Shown here: positions 1 to 8,567 of the stretch, one piece after another | Layout: every line of letters starts with the position of its first letter | Position numbering within the stretch: the stretch's first letter is position 1 | Assembly: GCF_007991455.1 (NCBI RefSeq) | Contig: NZ_BJYJ01000007.1 | Location: forward strand, 47,355-111,354 | DNA: 64,000 bases | Direction of reading: 5' to 3' | DNA from: Chryseobacterium hagamense | GTDB lineage: Bacteria > Bacteroidota > Bacteroidia > Flavobacteriales > Weeksellaceae | Made by a program: the position numbers and the translations under genes | The notes under the pieces: model-generated | The model's input: the letters and a program-made list of their open reading frames with translations, nothing else | Database searches by the model: none | What the model was told of the DNA's origin: nothing

Positions 1-43
1 GAAAATGTAACCGTATGCCCTTACACATCTCCCTGAAATACCC

Positions 44-706
44 ATGAAAATAAAACTACTTATCTTATCATTTCTGATTGCAGCAAAATTATCCGGATGC
101 AAATGCGAGAACATGAGCATTCAGGAATCCTTTAAGCATGCAGATTTTGTGTTTACAGGAAAAGTGTATGATATTGTTCAGATTCCTTCGGGGTTCAAGA
201 CCTCACATGATTACCTCAGCAAAATACAGGTCGGGAAAATTTACAAGTCGGAGGCTTATGGAAAATTTTACAAAAAAGAGGCTGTCCTTTTTTCATCCCC
301 GCTCAGGTCATGCGATCTGTCTTACAATAAAAATACCGAATATCTGATTTTCGGATATATCGAGCCCGATACCGGCTTGCTCTACTCTGAATTCTGCACT
401 TATACCAGACCCCTGAAAAACGTCACGAAGGAAGACCTGAAAATTTTACAGGATCTGGAGAAAGAATATCTGATCCAGGATGAATATGCCGTTGTAAAGC
501 CTTTTATAGAAGACTTTGAGCTTGAAACAAACAAGCCGGACATCTACATTAAAAAGCTTAAAAGAAAAGCCGATCTGGCCGAATCCAGATACGAAGCCCT
601 GAAAACTGAAAACAGAAACCTAACGATTCTTCTGTGCGTAATGGCCGGAATTTTAGTGTTGGGAATTTCTTTTATATTTGGGAAAAGACAATATACACCC
701 AAGTAG
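44..706 (+). CDS. NTR-like secreted protein with C-terminal membrane anchor
   Basis: This 220-residue protein has an N-terminal hydrophobic signal ending at about residue 18, then CKCE and the phrase ADFVFTGKV. That pattern is typical of NTR (TIMP-like) domains, where the first cysteines begin the mature chain. Further cysteines (SCDLSY, FCTYTRP) could form the conserved disulfides. Residues about 165-192 are charged and probably coiled coil. Residues about 193-212 form one membrane span, followed by a short basic tail. The likely topology is an extracytoplasmic NTR domain tethered to the inner membrane. No substrate or partner can be named. The next gene has its own promoter, so an operon is unlikely. 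The domain call rests on motif recognition only. Confidence 0.7.
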   Translation: MKIKLLILSFLIAAKLSGCKCENMSIQESFKHADFVFTGKVYDIVQIPSGFKTSHDYLSKIQVGKIYKSEAYGKFYKKEAVLFSSPLRSCDLSYNKNTEYLIFGYIEPDTGLLYSEFCTYTRPLKNVTKEDLKILQDLEKEYLIQDEYAVVKPFIEDFELETNKPDIYIKKLKRKADLAESRYEALKTENRNLTILLCVMAGILVLGISFIFGKRQYTPK

Positions 707-812
707 AACTTGCTTCCGGAAATTATAGTATTACCATTGAAGCCAGCTGAAAACCTTGGCCAATTTATTGGAAATAGAAAGGATTTATGAGTAACAAAAA
801 TCTGATGAGTCC

Positions 813-820
813 TATCTTTG
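813..820 (+). promoter_or_regulatory. -7 box (TATCTTTG) of the RNA ligase gene
   Basis: TATCTTTG matches the Bacteroidota sigma-70 -7 consensus TAnnTTTG. Transcription should begin around position 825. This removes the upstream in-frame TTG at 818 and ATG at 821 as starts and supports the ATG at 857. Confidence 0.6.
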
Positions 821-856
821 ATGCTAAAAACTGACAAAATATTATCAACTAAAACA

Positions 857-1894
857 ATGAATGAATTCTCAGGCTACGAAAAAATGCCCAGCAGCTTAAA
901 AAAATTAGGACTCAGCGAAAACGACTTTTCACAAATGGAAAAGCTGAAATGGGTGGTCACGGAAAAAGTACACGGTGCCAACTTCAGTTTTGTCTATGAA
1001 AACGGCAACCTTAAATTTGCCAAAAGAAAAGAATATCTTTCTTGGACCGACGATTTTTTCGGTTTTCAACTTGTAGTTAACAAACTGGAAGACCGGATTC
1101 TTCGTCTTTTTGAAAAGTTGAGCAGCGAAATTGTTGCTGAGAAATACATCATTTATGGTGAACTCTTCGGTGGTAAATATCCCCATGCTGAGGTTGAGCG
1201 TGTAAAAGATATTCATGCTATTCAAACCGGAGTATATTACGCACCTTCTATAGAATTCTGTGCTTTTGATATCGCTTTAGAAACAGCTGGCCCCGCTTCC
1301 AAATATTACTTGGATTACGAAACAGCAATGGATTATTTTGAGCAGTTCGGAATATTTTATGCAAAACCTTTATTCATTGGAAAATTTAATGAAGCCCTGA
1401 ATTTCAATATCAGAATCAACTCTGCTGTTCCGAAAGACTTCGGCCTTCCCGAGCTGAAGGACAACCTAATTGAGGGCGTGGTAGTGAAACCTTTTAACCA
1501 GACCGACCACACAATTTTTTCGAGGCCCATTGTTAAATTGAAAAATCCGGAATTTGATGAAGAAGACAAATTTCATGAAGCCGAAAAATGGTCATTCATT
1601 CCAGGAGTTTCCTCCAAAACAGAGGACTTATCATTTATTGTGGAAGAGCTGAGAAATTATATTACTCTGAATCGGTTAAAAAGTGCCGTTTCAAAAACAG
1701 GCAAGCCGGATATCGATAATCCACATCGGATGTCTGAAATTAAAACTGAATTACTGGAAGATGCAATAACCGATTTTAATGAAAACAACAACCATCTTTT
1801 AAACGACTTATCCGAAAATGAAAAATACTGGATCCGCGAAAGAATACATGCTGAAATAGACAGATTCATTCCTCTTCATCTTACGGAATTGTAG
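857..1894 (+). CDS. RNA ligase, T4 Rnl2-like
   Basis: The 345-residue protein is a nucleotidyltransferase that would seal 3'-OH/5'-phosphate RNA nicks through a ligase-AMP intermediate. Visible motifs are motif I EKVHGANF with the adenylated lysine at residue 37 (T4 Rnl2 uses Lys35), AKRKEYL and the acidic-aromatic DDFFGF after it, IYGELFGG (motif III), FCAFDIAL (motif IIIa), EGVVVKP (motif IV) and VKLKNPEF (motif V). The roughly 100 residues after motif V should be the C-terminal domain. The start at 857 was chosen because the longer frame begins inside the -7 box at 813-820. There is no neighbouring end-healing enzyme or toxin, so the physiological substrate (broken tRNA or nicked duplex RNA) is unknown. 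Confidence 0.85.
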   Translation: MNEFSGYEKMPSSLKKLGLSENDFSQMEKLKWVVTEKVHGANFSFVYENGNLKFAKRKEYLSWTDDFFGFQLVVNKLEDRILRLFEKLSSEIVAEKYIIYGELFGGKYPHAEVERVKDIHAIQTGVYYAPSIEFCAFDIALETAGPASKYYLDYETAMDYFEQFGIFYAKPLFIGKFNEALNFNIRINSAVPKDFGLPELKDNLIEGVVVKPFNQTDHTIFSRPIVKLKNPEFDEEDKFHEAEKWSFIPGVSSKTEDLSFIVEELRNYITLNRLKSAVSKTGKPDIDNPHRMSEIKTELLEDAITDFNENNNHLLNDLSENEKYWIRERIHAEIDRFIPLHLTEL

Positions 1895-1939
1895 TCCTTT
1901 ATTAATTTTTCCGTACCTTAATTCCTCAAAAATCCACCA

Positions 1940-2587
1940 ATGAACACAGAAGAATACAGAAAACAATTTACCGAAGACAATGCCGTCGGCTGGGAATGCA
2001 TTGATCAGGAACTGGAAAAAATCTATCCCGGGCAGGAACCGCTTCATTTTGCACCGCCACTCCATTATGCAGTCGGCGGCAATGACCCGCTGGACGGCAT
2101 CAGTGTATACCGGAGCGAAAAACAGGACAAGCATTTCCATTTTGTGACCTATGGATTCTCGGAATTGTATTACCGTGAAAAAAGTGCCGGCGGCGAATTC
2201 AGTAAATTCGGGTTTGAGTTGACTTTCAGGCTGAAGATGAACCAGGAAGATGACAACATCCATTGGGTCTGCAATCTCCTCCAGAATCTGGCACGGTATG
2301 TCTTCCAATCCGGCAAATGGTTTGAAGAATACCACCTGATCCCGGCCAACGGACCGATCCGGGTAGGATATGATACCGACATCACAGCACTCACTTTTGT
2401 CCCCGATCCCGAACTCGGAAAGATAGACACGCCACACGGAGAAGTTGCCTTCTTACAGATCGTAGGACTCACCACCGATGAATTTAAACAGCTGGAACAG
2501 AATCCGGCTCCCTCCGAAACTGAAAAGCGGATAGACCAGCTGCGACAGTTCAACGGATTGTTGATTACAGACCTGAACCGGAAATAG
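1940..2587 (+). CDS. Suppressor of fused (SUFU) domain protein
   Basis: The 215-residue cytoplasmic protein has no signal or membrane segment. It carries the SUFU signature: GWECIDQELEKIYPGQEPLHF near the N terminus, then DGISVYRSEKQDKHFHFVTY and a hydrophobic beta core (SKFGFELTFRL). In bacteria this family is recurrent among immunity proteins of polymorphic toxin systems. That role is inferred here, because no toxin is in the window. A weak -7-like sequence (TACCTTAA) precedes the gene. It sits in a run of small same-strand genes of immunity-type families. Confidence 0.82.
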   Translation: MNTEEYRKQFTEDNAVGWECIDQELEKIYPGQEPLHFAPPLHYAVGGNDPLDGISVYRSEKQDKHFHFVTYGFSELYYREKSAGGEFSKFGFELTFRLKMNQEDDNIHWVCNLLQNLARYVFQSGKWFEEYHLIPANGPIRVGYDTDITALTFVPDPELGKIDTPHGEVAFLQIVGLTTDEFKQLEQNPAPSETEKRIDQLRQFNGLLITDLNRK

Positions 2588-2715
2588 TTACTTGAAAAAT
2601 ATTCCGAAAAGGGGCTGACAGAAGCACCGGCATCTTAAAAGAAATGCTTAAAAAATAATGCAGGCGCTGCTTTTCCAAAGTCTTTTCCTTATTTTTATCC
2701 CTCAAACAGCTACTT

Positions 2716-3306
2716 ATGAAGAATCTGGAATCAAAAATAGATGAAGCCTTTCAGGAAACCGTTCTTTTCCCGCGGGAAAAAGCAGTCACGGATTTTCTGA
2801 TAAAGGTTTTAAATTCAACCGACACTTTCAGGGAAGATGACCGGAAAGTGGAAGTGATTGGCCTGTATTATTACGCCGCCAGCCCTTTGAGCTTCCTCTT
2901 TGCCATGCCCAACTACGCCTATTATGCACCTGATAAAAATATTCATATCGCAGAGCTTCACCTGAATGAGCATGGCTTTAAAGATTATACGCAGGCAGAC
3001 CTTCAGGACCTGTGCCGGAAAGTGCTGGATGAAAATGATATTCAGTATACCGGAAACCTTAATGCAGACAACCGGCTGGATACCAGCGGCTACTGGGAAA
3101 ACCAGTCCGGGCTGGAACACGAATTCCTGAGGCAGTGCTGGAAAAAAGCCAAAGAGCAGACCCGTTCAAAAGTCCTTGGATTTCTCGAAGCTTCGGACTC
3201 CAGCAGTGCGGTTTATGACCTCGATAACGGGTATTATCTTCCGTTTGAAGTAGACCTGGACGAATATCTGCAGGCGCAGGGCTTCCGTTTTGAAAAGGAA
3301 ATGTAA
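2716..3306 (+). CDS. Hypothetical cytoplasmic protein
   Basis: The 196-residue protein is acidic and has no signal peptide or membrane span. I do not recognise the family. The N-terminal half has a hydrophobic stretch with aromatic residues (GLYYYAASPLSFLFAMPNYA) that reads as buried beta strands rather than a membrane segment. The C-terminal end has a helix rich in Lys and Gln, then an acidic stretch (FEVDLDEYLQAQGF). The preceding TATTTTTA may be a weak -7 box. It lies between SUFU and SMI1/KNR4 genes, so an immunity-like role is possible but unproven. Confidence 0.7.
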   Translation: MKNLESKIDEAFQETVLFPREKAVTDFLIKVLNSTDTFREDDRKVEVIGLYYYAASPLSFLFAMPNYAYYAPDKNIHIAELHLNEHGFKDYTQADLQDLCRKVLDENDIQYTGNLNADNRLDTSGYWENQSGLEHEFLRQCWKKAKEQTRSKVLGFLEASDSSSAVYDLDNGYYLPFEVDLDEYLQAQGFRFEKEM

Positions 3307-3516
3307 TTGGCGGAATCGATTTAGTTCAAAAATACATCCGCTTTGCAAAACTGACAGGGTAGCTTCACTGAATTAGCCGGCTGATCCTATTTTTGATACG
3401 CTGATTTAAGCATAGAGAAAATAGATCTTTGATTCAAAAATTAGTCAGGACCTTATATTGCAGGTTCACCCTGCTGTAAAAATTCAACGGAATTCCGTAC
3501 ATTTAAAATAAAAAAC

Positions 3517-4122
3517 ATGAATCCGACTGCTGAACAGTACATTGCCGGACTGAAAAAAGCGTACTTTAAAAATCAGGGCAAAGAAAGCTGGGACCATTTT
3601 GAAAAAATAAAACATGGCGCTGCTGAAGAAAATATTCAGAAGCTTAAAGAACTTTACCCGGAAATTCCTGAAGCGTTGACTGATCTTCTGAAATTTGTGG
3701 ACGGGACCTACTGGCGGGAATATGGTGGTGAGAAAATAGCCTTTTACTTTCTCGGTTCCGATATGGAAGAATATCCCTATTACCTCCTGTCTTCCGGTGA
3801 AATGATCGAAAATCATGATCTGGCAGTGAGATATTATAAAGATTATATCGAACGGGAATATGATGAAGTGGATGTGGACGAAAAGATTACCACCACGGTA
3901 AAAGATATGAAATGGCTCCATTTTTCAGACTGCATGAACAACGGCGGGACCTCGCAGCTGTTCATCGATTTCAGTCCGTCGGAAAAAGGGACAAAAGGAC
4001 AGATCATCCGTTTTGTCCATGATCCGGATGAATTAAGCGTCATCGCCGGCAGCTTTGAAGAATACCTGAAAATGCTGATGGAAAAAGGATATGATTTTAT
4101 TAATGAAGAATTTTTGGAGTAA
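3517..4122 (+). CDS. SMI1/KNR4 (SUKH) family protein
   Basis: The 201-residue protein matches the SMI1/KNR4 fold: IQKLKELYPEIPEALTDLLK near residues 46-65, the glycine-tyrosine rich GTYWREYGGEKIAFYFLGS, and a late FVHDPDELSVIAGSFEEYLK helix. SUKH proteins are commonly immunity proteins against nuclease toxins of contact-dependent or type VI systems. No toxin is adjacent, so this would be an orphan. It is followed 19 nt later by the ankyrin gene, and the two are probably co-transcribed. TACATTTA about 20 nt upstream is a near match to the -7 consensus. Confidence 0.82.
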   Translation: MNPTAEQYIAGLKKAYFKNQGKESWDHFEKIKHGAAEENIQKLKELYPEIPEALTDLLKFVDGTYWREYGGEKIAFYFLGSDMEEYPYYLLSSGEMIENHDLAVRYYKDYIEREYDEVDVDEKITTTVKDMKWLHFSDCMNNGGTSQLFIDFSPSEKGTKGQIIRFVHDPDELSVIAGSFEEYLKMLMEKGYDFINEEFLE

Positions 4123-4141
4123 ATACTAAAAGAATTGCCGG

Positions 4142-4753
4142 ATGAAGAAGAAAGAGATCAGAACTTATTTCAAAGCCATTACGGATGGCAACATTCAAAA
4201 AGTAGCGGAACTTGTTGAAGCGGATAAGGCTTATCTTACCACATGCAGCTTGTCACCGCCTAAAAAGAACGACGGACAGTCCGGGCTGCAGGTGGCTTTT
4301 AAAACCGGGAACTTCGATATCGCCAGGTTTCTGATCGAAAAAGGAGCAGACGTCAATTTCATGGAAACCTCCGCCATCAACGAGTGGACGGCACCTGTTC
4401 TTCATGATTGCATCCGGGCCATGATTTTTAATTCCTTTACGCTTCAGAAAGATACTGCCCGGTTTGACCAGGCTTTTGCTCTTTTTCAGCAGATGCTGAA
4501 CCGCAATGCAGATCCAAACGCGATGGATTCGTACGGTAACAATTGCTTGCACCGCGCCATTCTGGATGCCAGTCAGATGATCAATCATCCGAATACGGAT
4601 TTGTCTGACGGTATTCTGTTGCAGCAGCTCAGAAAAATATTCAGAACCCTCATTTCAGCAGGGGCTGATATTCACCGCCATGACGAAAGAAGACCGGATG
4701 CGGAAAGTCTAATAAAAAATTTCAGACTGGAAAATTATCATTTGTTGGAGTAA
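4142..4753 (+). CDS. Ankyrin-repeat protein, cytoplasmic
   Basis: The 203-residue protein has recognisable ankyrin units: LQVAFKTGNFDIARFLIEKGADVNF (split here by TPLH-type variation), a central unit ending NRNADPNAMDSYGNNCLHRAI, and FRTLISAGADIHRHD near the C terminus. There is no signal peptide, unlike the second ankyrin gene at 41.0-41.6 kb. It is spaced 19 nt after the SUKH gene and probably shares its transcript. It could be a protein-binding or immunity protein; ankyrin proteins are also found in polyimmunity loci. The specific partner is unknown. Confidence 0.8.
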   Translation: MKKKEIRTYFKAITDGNIQKVAELVEADKAYLTTCSLSPPKKNDGQSGLQVAFKTGNFDIARFLIEKGADVNFMETSAINEWTAPVLHDCIRAMIFNSFTLQKDTARFDQAFALFQQMLNRNADPNAMDSYGNNCLHRAILDASQMINHPNTDLSDGILLQQLRKIFRTLISAGADIHRHDERRPDAESLIKNFRLENYHLLE

Positions 4754-4813
4754 ACACCAACCGTAATTATTCTGACTTACTGATATAATCAATACACCAA
4801 AAACACAAAACCG

Positions 4814-6601
4814 ATGAATTTAACAAAAGAACAGCAGGACATCATCAACTCGTCCGGAAACATTAAGATCAACGCCGTAGCAGGATCGGGGAAAACCACC
4901 ACCGTTATCGAATATGCTGCAACGCGACCTGCAGGAAGCAAAATCCTTTATCTGGTCTTCAACAAAGCCGTGAGAATGGAAGCAGCTGTAAAGTTTGCCG
5001 ATAAAGGGCTTCATAACGTCACGGTGGAAACCGCCCATTCGCTGGCTTTCCGGCATATCGTTTTCCGGCACAATTATAAAGTCCGTGCACAGGGCTATAA
5101 AACCCATGAAATCGCCGCTCTCCTGAACCTGCAGGGTAACGGCGAGAAACATGCCGAATATATTGTCGCCAACCATATCAACAAATGCATTGCCTATTTC
5201 TGTAACAGCGACAAAAGGAAAGTACAGGACCTGAACTACCTCGATACCGTGACCGATCCGAAAGCCAAAGCATTCGTTTCAACATTCTACGACTACATCA
5301 TTGCCCAGACCCGGCTCCTGCTGAGTAAAATGGACAAGGGAGAAATTGAGGTAACCCACGATTTTTACCTGAAGAAATTCCAGCTGCTGAATCCGCAGCT
5401 CGGCTATGATTATATCCTCTTCGATGAAGGGCAGGATGCTTCTCCGGCGATGCTCGGCCTCTTCTTAAACCAGAAAGCCGTGAAAGTCATTGTCGGCGAT
5501 ACCCATCAGCAGATCTACAGCTGGCGGTATGCCGTAAATTCCCTGGAGAAAGCAGACTTCGCCACCTATCACCTTTCCACCAGCTTCCGGTTCGGACACG
5601 ATATTGCCGGTCTGGCTTCCGAAATACTGGATTTGAAAAGCTACCTTGATGAAAACTTTAAAAATTCTGTTTCCATAACAGGAGCAGGAAACAGCACAGA
5701 AGTAAAGACCAGGGCTACCCTGGCGAGAACCAATCTCGGACTGCTGCTGAAAGCCATCGAATATGTAACGGAAAATAAAAAATCCAGACAGATTTATTTT
5801 GAAGGCAATATCAACTCTTACACGTATGCCGATGAAGGTGCCTCCCTTTATGATGTCCTGAATCTTTACACCAACAAACGCCATCTGATCAGGGACGAGC
5901 TGATCCGGTCGATGAAAGACCTCCGTGAGCTCGAAGACTATATCGAAAAAACGGAAGATGTGCAGCTCTCCCTGATGGTGGAGATTATCAAAGAATATGA
6001 AAGTGAAGTTCCGGCAATCATCAATACCATCAAAAAGCGACATGTAGCAGACAATGATAAAAGCAAGGCCGACATGATCTTCTCCACCGTTCACCGCTGC
6101 AAAGGGATGGAATACGATTCGGTAGAGCTGGTAAATGATTTCATCTCTGAAAAGAGGCTGGCCAAGCTCAGGGAAGACCGGAAAAGCTTTGAGCTGAACA
6201 TCCCGAAGTTCAATGAAGAGATCAACCTGTTATATGTGGCCGTAACCCGGGCTAAAAACAGCCTTTCTATTCCTGAAACTTTACTTCCGGATGCCTTTAT
6301 TCTGGAATCGCCTTCCATTCAGGTGGTAAAAGTAAAAGAAGAAGAAGAAAACAATCTGCCAAAGAAAACTTCTTCCACTGCTGCAAAAACCAGAAATAAA
6401 ACAGAGAAAGCGTATTCTCTTGAACAGATCAGAACGACCCACAAAGGCGCTTATAAGCCATGGACGCAGGATGAAGATGATGAGCTTGCCGGTATGTTCG
6501 GTGACGGATGTCCGATCAAAGAAATTGCCGACCATCTCGGAAGGACCAGAGGAGCCATTGTGGCCCGGATTAAAAAACTGGAACTTGAAGATTTTTATTA
6601 A
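4814..6601 (+). CDS. UvrD/Rep-like superfamily 1 helicase with C-terminal HTH
   Basis: The 595-residue protein has a Q motif (LTKEQQDII, residues 3-11), Walker A AGSGKTT (23-29), motif II DEGQD (204-208, usually DEXQD), VGDTHQQIYSWR (motif III), FSTVHRCKGMEYDSV (motif V region) and LLYVAVTRAK (motif VI). It is shorter than UvrD or PcrA because the inserted 1B/2B domains are reduced. A Lys/Thr-rich linker follows the motor. The last 50 residues (KPWTQDEDDELAGMF ... EIADHLGRTRGAIVARI) form a Myb/HTH-like DNA-binding domain. The architecture resembles small FBH1-like helicases acting on DNA repair intermediates. It stands among immunity-type genes, so a defence role is conceivable but unsupported. 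Confidence 0.85.
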   Translation: MNLTKEQQDIINSSGNIKINAVAGSGKTTTVIEYAATRPAGSKILYLVFNKAVRMEAAVKFADKGLHNVTVETAHSLAFRHIVFRHNYKVRAQGYKTHEIAALLNLQGNGEKHAEYIVANHINKCIAYFCNSDKRKVQDLNYLDTVTDPKAKAFVSTFYDYIIAQTRLLLSKMDKGEIEVTHDFYLKKFQLLNPQLGYDYILFDEGQDASPAMLGLFLNQKAVKVIVGDTHQQIYSWRYAVNSLEKADFATYHLSTSFRFGHDIAGLASEILDLKSYLDENFKNSVSITGAGNSTEVKTRATLARTNLGLLLKAIEYVTENKKSRQIYFEGNINSYTYADEGASLYDVLNLYTNKRHLIRDELIRSMKDLRELEDYIEKTEDVQLSLMVEIIKEYESEVPAIINTIKKRHVADNDKSKADMIFSTVHRCKGMEYDSVELVNDFISEKRLAKLREDRKSFELNIPKFNEEINLLYVAVTRAKNSLSIPETLLPDAFILESPSIQVVKVKEEEENNLPKKTSSTAAKTRNKTEKAYSLEQIRTTHKGAYKPWTQDEDDELAGMFGDGCPIKEIADHLGRTRGAIVARIKKLELEDFY

Positions 6602-6620
6602 ACTGAAGTAAGCTAAAAAT

Positions 6621-6652
6621 AGCCGGAAGAGGGAAGCCGGATGCCGGAAGTT
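6621..6652 (+). repeat. Short copy of dispersed GGCTGGAAG repeat
   Basis: AGCCGGAAGAGGGAAGCCGG followed by ATGCCGGAAGTT matches the core of a repeat found at eight intergenic places in the window. It lies just after the helicase stop codon. Confidence 0.6.
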
Positions 6653-6681
6653 CCTTTTTCAATATAAAATTAAATATTCCC

Positions 6682-7044
6682 ATGATGAAAAACATCAGAC
6701 CGATTCCCCTTGAAAAATACAGCACGCCTGTTTATGAATCTGTAGACAATTTTGTTTACAGAAATACGGAAGAAAATAACTTTGTCACTGCCCTGAGCTT
6801 TGAACTGGAAGACAACGAAGACTCCCAATATCCCCTGGAAGATCTGCTGGACCGTTTTAATCTGTATATTTCAGATTTTATTGATCCGGAAGTTTTTGGC
6901 CAATCCCGTTACCTGAGCGCTGAATTTGCCGGCGGTCTCGGGGATGTCCGCCGTTTTCTGAAATCCGTTGTCGGGAAAAGCGTATATAATACCAATACTG
7001 AAGGAGAGAACGGCGAAACCTATGTGAAATTAATCATTGAATGA
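6682..7044 (+). CDS. Small hypothetical protein
   Basis: The 120-residue acidic protein has no signal peptide or membrane span. I do not recognise the family. It begins MMKNIRPIPLEKYSTPVYES, continues with an acidic helix (EDSQYPLEDLLDRFNLYISDF) and ends in a beta-like YVKLIIE. Codon usage and base composition match its neighbours, which supports a real gene. It lies between the helicase and the acetyltransferase on the same strand. An immunity-type protein is possible from context only. Confidence 0.6.
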   Translation: MMKNIRPIPLEKYSTPVYESVDNFVYRNTEENNFVTALSFELEDNEDSQYPLEDLLDRFNLYISDFIDPEVFGQSRYLSAEFAGGLGDVRRFLKSVVGKSVYNTNTEGENGETYVKLIIE

Positions 7045-7162
7045 AATCAGTTTATGGTAAACGATAAATTTAGTTAATCAATAATTTTGAATTTTTAAAG
7101 TCTTCAGCTGTCCGGCTGATAAAATTTAATTCGTTGTTAAAGGGCAGGACTCATAGATTCCC

Positions 7163-7170
7163 TACATTTG
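7163..7170 (+). promoter_or_regulatory. -7 box (TACATTTG) of the GNAT gene
   Basis: A perfect TAnnTTTG match. The in-frame TTG at 7168 is part of this box, so translation must start at the ATG at 7189, giving a leader of about a dozen bases. Confidence 0.65.
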
Positions 7171-7188
7171 CTTTTACATAAAATTGAT

Positions 7189-7713
7189 ATGGAAAAAGAA
7201 TTCAGGCTGAGATCCTGGGAAAAGGAAGACCTCGGCAGTCTGGTAAAATATGCAGACAACTTAAATATTGCCCGGAATATGACCGACCGGTTTCCGCATC
7301 CTTACTCGGAAAAGGACGGTATCGGATTTATTGAATTTGCTATGGCGGCGGATTCTGCCCATATTTTTGCCATTGAGGTGGACGGTGAAGCGGCAGGCGG
7401 CATCGGGATCCATCTTCAGGACGACATCCACCGGAGAAATGCCGAACTCGGCTACTGGCTGGGCGAACCTTTCTGGGGAATGGGAATCATCAGCCGTGCC
7501 ATTTGGCAGGCCGTGGATTTTGCGTTCCGGAACTATGAGGGAATCGAACGTATTTTTGCACGTCCGTTCGGCAGCAACACCGCCTCGCAGAAAGTTTTGG
7601 AAAAGAACGGATTCATACCGGAAGCACGATTTGCAAAAACCCTGATCAAAAACGGTGAACTGGAGGATGAGTTGGTATATGCCGTCCGCAGGGAAAACTT
7701 TTATCAGGATTAA
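7189..7713 (+). CDS. GNAT family N-acetyltransferase (RimJ/RimL type)
   Basis: The 174-residue enzyme should move an acetyl group from acetyl-CoA to an amine. It begins FRLRSWEKEDLGSLVKYADN, has beta strand IFAIEVDGEAAGGIGI, then the RimJ/L-like NAELGYWLGEPFWGMGI with the acetyl-CoA pyrophosphate loop, and ends ASQKVLEKNGFIPEARFAKT, the usual C-terminal motif of this subgroup. The substrate could be a protein N terminus or a small molecule. The start at 7189 is fixed by the promoter box upstream. The next gene follows after 15 nt. Confidence 0.87.
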   Translation: MEKEFRLRSWEKEDLGSLVKYADNLNIARNMTDRFPHPYSEKDGIGFIEFAMAADSAHIFAIEVDGEAAGGIGIHLQDDIHRRNAELGYWLGEPFWGMGIISRAIWQAVDFAFRNYEGIERIFARPFGSNTASQKVLEKNGFIPEARFAKTLIKNGELEDELVYAVRRENFYQD

Positions 7714-7728
7714 TATCCTTTTTACCTC

Positions 7729-8328
7729 ATGAATTTCAAAAGCATCGCTAAAAAAATGATCCGCCTTAAAAACGCCGATCTTCAGCTTCGGGATGAATTG
7801 ATCCGCAAAGGAGAACTGGGCAATGGATATCATGAAGAAATGCAGGCCCTTCACCATAAGAACGCGGAGATCTTAAATGAAATCATTGATAGCATCGGAT
7901 ATCCTATGGCCGAAAAAGTTGGTCAGGAAGCTGCTGATGCGGCATGGATGGTTATCCAGCATGCCATCGGCAAGCCGCATTTTATGAGAAAATGCCTGAA
8001 GCTGATGGAAGATTCTGCTCCTATATCCCATGCCGAGAGAATCAATATTGCCTATCTTTCCGACCGGATTGCTGTTTTCGAGGGAAGGCCGCAGTTGTAC
8101 GGAACCCAGTTCGACTGGGACGAAAATGGGCAGCTGAGTCCGAATGTATATGATGATCTGAATCAGGTAAACGAAAGACGGAAATTACTCGGACTGAATT
8201 CACTCGAAGACCAGACTGCCCTGATCAGAAGCCGTGCCCGGAAAGAAAACCAACATGCGCCGGCAGATCTGGAGCAAAGAAACAAAGAAATGGAAGCCTG
8301 GAAAAAATCGGTAGGCTGGATTATCTGA
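7729..8328 (+). CDS. DUF6624-type hypothetical protein
   Basis: The 199-residue cytoplasmic protein resembles the DUF6624 family: LRDELIRKGELGNGYHEEMQ, then IIDSIGYPMAEKVGQEAADAAWMVIQHA, and YGTQFDWDENGQLSPNVYDD with RKLLGLNSLEDQ. The family has no known function. The regular His, Asp and Gln residues around AWMVIQHAIG and AVFEGRPQLYGTQF may form a binding surface. It is 15 nt after the GNAT gene and probably shares its transcript. The 239 bases after it hold no gene and carry a TACCTTTA box just before the next start. Confidence 0.7.
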   Translation: MNFKSIAKKMIRLKNADLQLRDELIRKGELGNGYHEEMQALHHKNAEILNEIIDSIGYPMAEKVGQEAADAAWMVIQHAIGKPHFMRKCLKLMEDSAPISHAERINIAYLSDRIAVFEGRPQLYGTQFDWDENGQLSPNVYDDLNQVNERRKLLGLNSLEDQTALIRSRARKENQHAPADLEQRNKEMEAWKKSVGWII

Positions 8329-8567
8329 AGACTTTCATCATCCGGCTTTGATCGCCTTGTCAACATTTTTCAGAAATCAGATAAAATATTTAATCTTCCG
8401 GAAATAAATATTCCAACGTGGACAGCTTTCCTGAAACCCATTCATACAAAGGAAAACCAAAACAATAAAAAATCATTATTTAGTGAATAATGAGATCGCC
8501 GCTTTGGAATCCGTAAAATACCTGAATACCACGGTGTCTTTTTTGCTTACCTTTAACAAAAAATTTT

